This document shows, piece by piece, positions 51,001 through 59,350 of a stretch of DNA of 64,000 bases (position 1 is the stretch's first letter; each line of letters begins with the position of its first letter). The stretch comes from Xiphophorus maculatus (taxonomy: Eukaryota > Chordata > Actinopteri > Cyprinodontiformes > Poeciliidae): contig NC_036457.1 of the NCBI RefSeq assembly GCF_002775205.1, forward strand, positions 2,814,975 through 2,878,974, read 5' to 3'. The notes below the pieces were generated by a model. It worked only from the letters and a program-made list of their open reading frames with translations, was not told where the DNA came from and made no database searches. A program made the translations under genes and the position numbers.

Positions 51001-51816
51001 GCAGGTGCAGCACCAGAACGTCCGCCTCACCGTGGATTACTTTTTCTATCAGAGTAAAATCCTCAACTGTAACCGTAATGACATATCATGGCATGAAATC
51101 CAGAGGTTTCTCGGCATTCCAATTTCCAGGGTAAATATATTTGTCTCTGATATTTTTTAATGTAATAATGTGCAGTGGAGTGATGACTTTACTCACTCAG
51201 TTTTCTGTTCTTTCAGATTGCTTTCCTGCGATCTCTGGTTGAAGGTAAATGCGGCAGAAACCACACATTTTTCATTAATTACGATGTTTTTTTCTTCTGT
51301 CTCACTTCTGTACTTTACTAAAATGTGCAAAGAGTTAATAATAATTACAATTTGACTTAAAAAGTTCTTACAAAGCTGATTTCAATCTCAATCCAGTTAA
51401 GAATGTTGATCAAGAAGGAGCAAAACTTGAGATTTGTAGCATCAAACACACGTGGAGTTAAGAGAAGTGAAAGAAACGCAGATGTGTGAAAAATAGATAT
51501 TTCTAAAAGAAGTGATAAGTGACATTGTCAAAATGAGCTATTAGAGGAGCTTCATTTTACACTTTATCACTGGTTTGTTGTGAAGAGTTGAAGTTAGATC
51601 ATAAAACAAAATTACATGATATTATAGAGTCTTTGTGATGTTTTTATTTGAACTGATTTTCTTTAATGCGAATCAAACCAAATAACTCTTTGTTCTTTTT
51701 GCCCTTTAGGTATAAAGAAACGTAAAAATGCCATATTTATTGTCACTGTCTTTGCTGTGTCTGTAGCTGTTGTCACGACGTCCATCTACATGATTGCATC
51801 ACATAAATATCCCTGA
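45074..51816 (+). CDS. Gene A: tail-anchored small protein, unnamed teleost family
   Basis: I do not recognise a named family. Exons: 45074-45095 (ATG; MSQQHET), 50178-50369, 50928-51130, 51217-51244, 51710-51816 (TGA); 552 nt, 183 residues, all GT/AG and in frame. The domain alternates strands and helices: KFYVLVAG (strand), CDYVLVICPVASRVQTDI, PVILVVMHHTFNP, RLTVDYFFYQ...NCNRND. The last exon is a basic stretch (IKKRK) and one hydrophobic helix (about residues 155-177) with only seven residues after it, as in tail-anchored proteins facing the cytosol. AATAAA follows at 51846. Genes B and C share layout and motifs. Intron 1 is about 5.1 kb because a 4.0 kb LTR element sits in it. A start at exon 2 is possible (as in B), but the 22-nt first exon has the same size, phase and position as in C, which supports it. 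Confidence 0.8.
46072..46477 (+). repeat. Left LTR (406 bp)
   Basis: It starts TGTTACG, ends CGTAACA, and contains AATAAA-like 'gaatgtttattaac' and 'ccaaatgaataaaatc', the latter a possible poly(A) signal. Preceded by the CAGC target copy. Confidence 0.85.
47715..49170. mobile_element. Long palindromic (foldback-like) element, 1,456 bp, nested in the LTR element
   Basis: The arms run 47715 to about 48290 and about 48620 to 49170 and are near-perfect inverted repeats starting TACGGAGCCCTCTAGGGGAC. The flanks are a 6-bp direct repeat CCCTCG (47709-47714 and 49171-49176). Near both tips is a 21-bp tandem array (unit like 'acttttgcgttacctcgcaa'; about five units on the left, four on the right). 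The central 300 bp is unrelated single-copy sequence without a coding frame. It is presumably a DNA transposon with very long terminal inverted repeats; I cannot place the superfamily. Transcribed through intron 1 of gene A, the arms would form about 570 bp of double-stranded RNA. Confidence 0.85.
49662..50067 (+). repeat. Right LTR (406 bp)
   Basis: Appears identical to 46072-46477; followed by the CAGC target copy at 50068-50071. The open frames inside both LTRs are the same and are shadows. Confidence 0.85.
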
Positions 51817-52709
51817 CCTGCATCACCTGATTAGATTCTTTCTTTAATAAATTTTTAGTTTGTCTGAAACGTCTTCATAGGATGAGAACTTTATAGTTGG
51901 ATGAAGAAATGGAAAGGCAGAAAATCTGATCACTTTTTATAACTGCAACGCAACAAAATTAATTAATTTCACATATTTCTATCTAAAGATGACCTAATAA
52001 ATAAATTATCCTTGTAGGTTAATGTAAATGTTGCTTTAGATTGACTTTATTAATGCATAAAGTTTGTGCATTTGGTCACATTACATCTTTGTTAATAAGA
52101 ACAAATAGAAAGTTTTTAAACGCCTTCGACAGCTGGGATTTGGCCATAATATTAGGATGTGTAAATATTCAAAGATCTGCAGATTTTTTGTTTAAACTAA
52201 GTGGAAATCTGCAGTATTTATATTGGTTTTTACCTAAATGAAGAATGAAAAATAAAACATTTCTGACAACTTTTCTCTGTGTTTTATTTTATTTTTTTGC
52301 ATTATTATTTGGGCTTTAACAGGAAGTAGAAGGAGTTTCATAATCAGTTTTTGTTCTCGGTTCTATTAAAAAGCATGTGAATGTTTCACCCGTATCTAAA
52401 TGTTATTCTTAAATGAAAAAGAAATGAAAGTTGTAAAGTTATGCTTGATGTGGTTATTCTATTATTCCATTTCCTTCTCACAACTCAACTCCTCCTGCAA
52501 TAAAAGAAAAATAAACAGTATTAAAATTCTCTCCATATATTTTTATGCTATAAAAATTTACCACAATGATGCAAATTCTTGACATTATTGTTTAAGAACA
52601 TAATTTAATACCGACTTGATGTAGGACTTGTTGGCGAATTGTTTTGCCTCAGTGTTGGATGATGAGGCAAATTGTCATTATCATGCTGTTTGTTTGCATT
52701 AATTTATTT

Positions 52710-53180
52710 ATTTATGTTGCATTTTTAAAAACAGGTTGAAAACTGAACCAAAGTGCTGTACAAAAACAATTACACAATAGAATAAGTTGATCAAAAGAGA
52801 AAGAGACAAAATAACATTACAATAATAGTAATATTATTGTAATGTAATAAGTACATAAAATAAAAACAAAACATCACAACAGAAAAGTTACAGTATTAGG
52901 TCTCAATTAAATGCCAACAAATAAAAATAAGTTTTAGGAAGCGATTTAAAATGACCCAGACTGGGCAGATCCAACCTGGGAAGGTAGTTTATTCCAGAGA
53001 ACAGGAGCAGCAACGGCGAAACCACCATCTCCTTTTCTCTCAAGTCGAGTCCGAATGACTTTCAATAGCAGCTGATTATTTTGTCTTAAGGTTCTGGACT
53101 CAGAGTGAAGTTTCAAAAGATAGAGAACAAATCAGGTCCAGGAAATAAACCTTTTCTTGTCATGAAAAATAGATTTTTGT
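52710..53180 (-). repeat. Dispersed-repeat-like sequence, unclassified
   Basis: Phrases such as 'aaagtgctgtacaaaaacaa', 'gaagcgatttaaaatgac', 'ttattccagagaacaggagcagcaacggcgaaa' and 'agtccgaatgactttcaatagcagctg' have the feel of a multi-copy fish repeat I have seen with variants such as 'gttccagagtttaggagctgcaacagcaaaag'. Orientation and ends are uncertain. Confidence 0.35.
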
Positions 53181-53299
53181 TGAATAGAAAATGATGCAGA
53201 AGTATCACAACCACAAGCATTTGGCTTAGAAGAAGCAAGACATGTTTCGGCCACAAGGTGGCACTGTAGTTTTTGTAAATGCAGCATTCTACTAACTCA

Positions 53300-53331
53300 T
53301 TTCCTTTATGAAATATATTTCATAAAGGAAA
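53300..53331. repeat. Perfect 32-bp palindrome
   Basis: Two 16-base arms (TTTCCTTTATGAAATA and its complement) meet with no spacer, followed by a further partial copy (ATATTTCCTTTATGAAAGGAAAT). It can form a cruciform or hairpin. Confidence 0.8.
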
Positions 53332-54329
53332 TATATTTCCTTTATGAAAGGAAATTTTAATCCATATATATATATATTAATCCAGGTGTTAAAATAAGGG
53401 AAGTGAAGCTGTGGCTGCAGAACACTTTTAGACACAAGTAATAAAATCTGACATCATAAGTAATATGTCACTGTCACTTATTACTTGAAATCATCCAATC
53501 AGAGAAGTAATGATTTCTTGCATTGTTACTAAAAAACCTGTAAGTTAAATGTACAGTTTAATTTCACTGTATCAGCAACAAAAATAACAGAAAATATGTG
53601 TAAGGGACACTCTCTGGAAAAATATAAATATATTAGCTAAGTTATTGTTATCATAAGCACTTTTAGAAAAAATACTAATTGTAAAACTATTTAATTTTCA
53701 CCTTTTCATTTTCTTTTCTTGCTGCTCTGCTGACCTTTTACTTTGAGATACTTTGTAAAAAAAACCCTGATTATTCCTTAAATTAAACTGCATACTGAGT
53801 CAGACAATCATCAGTGAAATAATTTGTTTCAACAAAATAGTTTGATCTTTTTGCCATTTATGTTCACCATCAGCCAGTCAGGATTGTGGATTTTGTTTCA
53901 TCACAGGTCGGCACTTTATCAGCAGTAAAGTGTAACACATATTTAATTGTTTTATTTTTATTTCATTTTAAGCTTAACTTGACTGAACCCCTTAATCTGA
54001 AACTGCAGGCAAGACAGGAAGCTGGTTAATCAACCCTGAACAGGAGCAACAACCTGTGACACGTTAGACTGAGTGAAAAACAGAAGTTTATTTGAATGTA
54101 TTTTCAGGAGGCAATAAGACTGTTGCAGGAAAGATAACCTACCACTTGATTAGTTTATTTTGTTTACTAGTTTATTTTGCATTAAACCATAAAATTGATT
54201 CTGACATCGACTTAATTATTATTTAACAGAATAAATGTGAACAAATCATCAACCCAGAAAGATCTACAACTACATAATAGTGATATTAAGATAAAAACAA
54301 AAGAAGATCATCAAGGTTACGTCTCACCT

Positions 54330-54625
54330 TCACTTCCTGCTCAGTTTGAAGACTGTCATGAATGTCTCGATGTTTCTTAAGGATGTTTTTTTTCCAGTAA
54401 ATATAACAATTATCACATTAGCTACACCTAAAATTGCTGCTATTACTAATGGGTTCTTTAAATCTGAAGGAGCAAAAGAGAAGGTTTAGTTAATCAAATT
54501 TCACATATTTACAATTGAATGGTTTCAAAGTCTGTTTGTCCTAGAAAGAAGATTTTCTTACTTGCCACCGATGTTTTGGGATGTCCGAAATGATTCTGGA
54601 TCATATTCCATGATTCAACATTGTA
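54330..54625 (-). pseudogene. Fragment D: 3' half of a gene A/B/C family member
   Basis: On the minus strand the end of exon 3 (up to about 54569; ...ESWNMIQNHFGHPKTS, compare B SWAQIQNHLGRSNQL), a 28-nt exon 4 (54540-54513) and a last exon (54463-54330) line up with the family in size and phase. The last exon encodes a hydrophobic helix (LVIAAILGVANVIIVIF), then a longer tail ending KLSRK and a stop. Exons 1, 2 and most of exon 3 are absent. The exon 3 donor GTGGCA is weak, and a stronger GTAAGA five bases on would break the frame. Sequence after the stop (54226-54265) also matches sequence after the B stop (55535-55574), so D and B are tandem duplicates. Confidence 0.75.
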
Positions 54626-55325
54626 CATAAAATTTTTTATCAGTTTTATGTTTTCTATATGTAAATTTACAGCCTAAGTCATTCTTTAATAAATGTGACA
54701 TTAACACCTTCATTCCGATTCAGTTTATTTATATAGTAACATCTCAATGTACAAACAGATCCAATTTATGTCATTTAAAATAAAACAAGTTACATTTTAT
54801 TTTAATCCAATAAAATCTCTGCTGTCTTCATCAGTGGGTTGAGCTCCTCTACTGTATTATGGAGAGAACCGGATTTTTCAAAGAAACAAGAAAATAGTTT
54901 TATTTTATAATTTTATCTTTTATTCTACAGCTGCAAAGTGTTGGTGGAACATTAAGCTCCAAAAGAAAAATGTTTTAATGCATTACAAACCTATTGAATA
55001 CATTAAGTTATTAAATATTTAGGTTTTTTTCAGTAACACATTTCACTAAGAGAAACACAAATAGATTTATTTCACACAGATTAATGTTTTCAAGCATTTA
55101 TTTTTGTGAATTATGATGATTTTCTGCTTTAAGTGAAAACGTTGAGGAGCTGATGGTGGATTTCCGCAGGCGCAGACCAACCTCACTGACAGCATTCTTA
55201 TCTTTTATTTGAAATAACTTAAGAAAAACGTCCAAATTAGTTTATATAATTTAAAAGATAAGAAATACAATTCTGTGCAACATAAATGTATAACAAATAC
55301 AACATTTATTCACAATAAAACTCTT

Positions 55326-55331
55326 TTTATT
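55326..55331 (-). terminator. Poly(A) signal AATAAA candidate of gene B
   Basis: Minus-strand AATAAA, about 285 bases after the stop codon of gene B; the first clear one downstream. Confidence 0.4.
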
Positions 55332-55613
55332 GAAGCTTCACCCAAGCAGCAGAGAGACAGTTTTCAGACTTCTTGGTACAACATATAATTTATCATCACA
55401 AAACAAAGACATTAATCCCATTTAAGAAAAAAAAGGTCTTTAAAACATATTCAATGTTTCCCTAAAATATTTTAAATAAAACATTTAATTAACTCTTACT
55501 CTGTTTATAATTATACCTTTACATCATCATGTTGTAACAGAATAAATGTGAATAAATCATCAACCCAGAAACATTTGCATCTGAATAATTTTACTTCAAG
55601 GTTTTTCAGGACG

Positions 55614-56919
55614 TCAACACTTCACCTGGTAGTTTTTACGAACCAATACAATAATCACCAGCACAACTATCTCTATAAAGAGAATTACACACAAAAGTTT
55701 CAGCTTTTTTGTTGTCACTAAATTCTTCAACCCTAAAAAAACAACAACATACAGTTTATATTTCACATATAATTTTATCAGAAAAATCAGAGCATAACCA
55801 GTTGGTCTAGAAACAAAGTTTCTACTTACATTCTCCAGCGTTTTGAAAGCCAATCTGAAAGAAACAAATGATAAATTGACTATATTTAGCTTCCAGTTTA
55901 CTGCATGGATCATTTCCAATATGTTTAATAGTTTAGATACCAATTGGTTGGAACGTCCAAGATGATTCTGGATCTGAGCCCATGATTTATTATTGCAGCT
56001 ACACTGGAGGAGATGCTCGTTACAAAACAGAAAATCCACAGTCAGGACGACGTTCAAGTCATGCACTTGTCTGCTGCTTTCTGCTAAAGTCGGGTTTCTG
56101 TCGTTGGTTTCATGCAACACAACCAGAATCACTGGTTTATTGGCTGAAAGGGAAAAAAACAAGACAAAAAAAATAAATAAAAAAAAAGATCAACTTTTGT
56201 TCAGTGTTTATAATATGCATTCCATTGTTTACAATTGCTGCGTTTCCATTGACCATATATTTTTGCAACATTGAAAAAACATAATTTTGTAATTATGAAT
56301 AAGTTTGTTCACACGATAAGTCATTAAAAAACCATGTCATGCTGTGATCCTCTTGGCACTTCCTGTCGTCTTCTTCATGGTTTGTGCAACATCTGGTTAT
56401 TGATCATGTGACTTTTATGATTCAAAAAAAGTATTCCCATTGCAATTTTGCAAAACAAACCAATTTTGATACAGTTGAAAAAAGCACCTCATCCTATTGC
56501 CAAAACCTTTTAGCGGAAAGAAAGAGGCTTTTCAAAATGTCAAATTGTGCAGTTACACGGTCAACGGAAATGTTGGTATTGACAAAGTTTTGCACACTTT
56601 TGCAATGGACACACAGCTGAGGCGTTGTATATCTGTACAAACTTATTTTCCAACCAGTTAATGAAACTATGGCTGAAAGTGAGCAACTTACCTACACTTT
56701 ATTTGAGTTTAGTAATATGAATATCCTACCAGGAACTTTGGCCAGGGCTCCACTGATGTCTGCGGCAACACAGGACACGATGTGGCAGAAAACCAGGAAG
56801 TAGTCGCAGAGTTCAGGAGAGGAAACTTTAGTTTGGCCGATGTCTCTAATCATTTGTACAAGGCATCTCTGAGCTCCAGTTTCCACTCCCTCAACAATGA
56901 CGAAAAACTTTTTCCCCAT
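55614..56919 (-). CDS. Gene B: tail-anchored small protein, same family, diverged
   Basis: Exons in transcript order: 56919-56730 (ATG in the context AGAAATGG; the full exon starts at 56921 and is 192 nt), 56143-55941 (203 nt), 55854-55830 (25 nt), 55732-55614 (stop). In frame, 178 residues. The layout is as in A and C: KKFFVIVEG, CDYFLVFCHIVSCVAADI, PVILVVLHETNDRNP, VVLTVDFLFC...CNNKSW, then TTKK and a hydrophobic helix (LKLLCVILFIEIVVLVIIVLV). It differs where A and C agree: SRVxTD has become SCVAAD, and HHTFNP has become HETNDRNP. I found no 22-nt first coding exon with the right phase, so translation probably starts at exon 2. An untranslated exon ending at 57642 (GAG|GTGAGT) fits. The acceptor of exon 2 is a NAGNAG pair. 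The family function is unknown. Confidence 0.8.
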
Positions 56920-57709
56920 TTCTGCTGCCGAATGAAAGACATTATATGAAACATTCACACATAAACACTGAAGGAGCTTCAGAAATATTTTATGTGACAA
57001 AAATCTTCCTTTTTCTCACATAAATTCAAACTATGTGTAGATCTACAGGAGCCAGTCATTTTTAGTTATTATGCTTGTTTTCTGTGATTGCAGCTGTCAT
57101 ATGTCTCCTCTTTTACTTCTGTAAGTTTATTTTCAGAGTCCTTGTTCAACACTGATTTGCAGACGTTGTTGTCTTTGTAGCAGGTGAAAACAGACCAAAC
57201 CTGTTATTGCTGAAATCTAAAACATAATGTTCAGCTCAGCATTAAGAGCAGAACTGCTTCATAGACTAAACTCCTGGACTTTACTGCAAAGTAGACACAC
57301 AAAAAAATGAATAAATAAAAAAAGATGTAATTTTATGAGGTAAAATGTTTGAAAGCTATTTCTCATTTAAAAACATGACCTAGGCTGCTAAAACACCAGA
57401 GACTGAAATCAAAAATTTTGCAGAAGTGAAATTTTGTAGAAACTCACACATGTGATTCTGAGGATAAACAGAATGTGTGAATGAACACAATCCAACTAAA
57501 ACCTGAAACAATCAGAATCATCCCAAACTGATTTATCGTAGCAGTTTGACATGAGCGTCCACTGCGGTAGGAAACAGATATAATACGGTACAGGTGAGTA
57601 GTTTTGAATTTAAAAAAAGATTTTGTTAGTTAATAACTCACCTCACAAACTTGTTCATTAAATGTTCCAGCGCAGTTTAAAACCCAGAAATCCTCTGACT
57701 GCCTGAAAT

Positions 57710-57721
57710 AGTTTCAGTTTT
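57710..57721 (-). promoter_or_regulatory. ISRE-like site at the presumed gene B promoter
   Basis: The minus strand reads AAAACTGAAACT (plus AGTTTCAGTTTT), one mismatch from the ISRE core GAAAnnGAAACT. It lies about 70 bases upstream of the donor of the untranslated first exon (57642), where a promoter would be expected. It was judged by motif and place only. Confidence 0.5.
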
Positions 57722-58127
57722 GAGTCGAGCAGAAGGCTGCTCTACAAGTTTCGCTCAGCAGGTGAGAATCTACGCAGCAGGTGCACTGAATCTTATTGGA
57801 CGGCAGAGTTATGTGGAATACTAAATGCATTAAAAACCCACTATCAATAATATTTACCATCACAATATTGTTCACAGAGAAGACCAGATTCTTGTTTTAT
57901 TCTGGAAACATTGGAAACTTAAACAGGTAGAAAACGGTTTTACACTATGGGCCTGTGGCTGGTCCTAACAGAGATAAACATTTTAGTAAATTTAAAACTA
58001 ATATGACATCTGGATTGAATTACTGGTCAGACTGAAGAAGATAGGCTGATGAGTAAATGGATGTATAAACAGGAAGTATAGTGCATTCAGGAAATGGTGA
58101 GGTTCCCAGTGGACCTCGACTGACACA

Positions 58128-58745
58128 GGGCACATTCACACCAGTCCTGTTTAGTCTACTTTTATCGAACTCTAGTCTGTTGGTCTAAAACGTCTGAGTC
58201 ATTTGTGGAGGTGAGAACGTGTAAACAAACTGATGTGGACCAAAAAATTTACTCTGGTCTGCTTACAGACCTCGGTCTCGGTCCGGTTGAAGTAAACTCC
58301 AGCGCTATTTGAATGCATATGTGAACACCAAGCTGAACAAAGATCGCTCCAAAACCAGGAAGAGGACTGCAGTGCAGGGAATTCTGGGTAAGTATAACTA
58401 AAATAAACACAAAAGTCTAATGCTTGTAAGAGAAGTGGCTTGTAGTCTTTTACCAAAGAAAATCCTTCAACTGCCAAAATCTGATGCCACTTTTTTTTTG
58501 TTTTGTTTGCATTTTGAGAAGTTGCGATCAGTGTCTCCTTCAGAGGCTTTCGATTGGTTTCCCTCTGTGGTTCTTGGTGCAACACCCCTACAGGTGAGAT
58601 GGGGAACAGGTTTTTCAAAGGGTTTGGTTTGATCAGCACAGTGCAGTGTGAAAGAGAACTGCAGCAGCTGAAAATGAAACAAATGTAGCAATTTTGGTCC
58701 CAAATTAAACCAAGTCTATCAGACTACCAGGTGTGGAAACACAGG
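58128..58745. mobile_element. MITE-like repeat with imperfect inverted ends
   Basis: The left end is 'cacattcacaccagtcctgtttagtctactt'; the right end, reverse-complemented, is 'cacacctggtagtctgatagacttggttt', so the two share CACACC(A/T)G and GT/AGTCT blocks. The interior contains 'cgtctgagtcatttgtggagg' and no domain. Boundaries are approximate and no target duplication was confirmed. Confidence 0.45.
58670..58680 (+). promoter_or_regulatory. ISRE core-like GAAAATGAAAC inside the MITE, upstream of gene C
   Basis: It is an exact GAAAnnGAAAC match about 670 bases before the gene C coding exon. In AT-rich DNA this core also arises by chance (a GAAAATGAAAG occurs near 32193 with no gene beside it), so the evidence is weak. 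Confidence 0.25.
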
Positions 58746-59350
58746 ACCAGAGAGAGCATTTTTACTGGGGATTGTTTCACCCACAGGACTGTATAGAGAA
58801 CTAGAAAATGGACATGAAAACACTCCAAAGCTGTGGCATGTATGACTGCACTGCAGGAGTTTATGTAGGCAGCAGCACAGGTGAGATCCTTCAGCAATCA
58901 GCAGGTACAGGAGGGGCTGTAAACAGAGGAGCAGAATGAATCATGATAGGAAACACAGGAAACAGGAAAATCATGACCCGATCTGCAGATTATCTGTTGG
59001 CCTGGTTAGACCCGCCATTGTTGCATAGTTTTGCAGGCCGTAACTCGTCCCCACTGCTGCTACAAGACTTCCTGCACTCTAGTTGCACTTTCTCTTCAGG
59101 ATCACACTGAAAGCTGCATTCAAAACAGTACGGATCTTTATTTCTCTGCACAGGGTGAGAAGGAGATATCAGTATCAACAAACTGAGTAAGTAATCATCT
59201 TTAAGTTGTCATGTTTTCCTTGTTTCACACAGATATGAGTCAGATTATTTCAAATACGCAAATGAAGCAGATAAAACAAAGAGGTTCATGACTGAACATC
59301 ACTGTGGTGATGAAATAAACGTTTTAATGTATTTATCTCTCCACAGGGAC

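Larger units (their letters stand above)
51852..54329. other. Spacer between gene A and fragment D
   Basis: No gene was recognised. It holds a retroelement-like stretch (52710-53180), a 32-bp perfect palindrome (53300-53331) and a CTCF-like motif CCACAAGGTGGCAC (53251-53264, one mismatch from the core consensus). Confidence 0.45.
57725..59346. other. Spacer between genes B and C (divergent)
   Basis: B (-) and C (+) point away from each other, so both promoters should lie here. A MITE-like repeat fills 58128-58745. The 146-residue minus-strand open frame at 58199-58639 lies inside that repeat and is not taken as a gene. Confidence 0.45.

Noticed and set aside
57642-57658. ATG (MNKFV) as first coding exon of gene B
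   Set aside because: It ends in phase 2, while exon 2 needs phase 1; it fits only as untranslated sequence.
58199-58639. 146-residue minus-strand open frame between genes B and C
   Set aside because: It lies inside a MITE-like repeat, has no domain and no coding-like composition.
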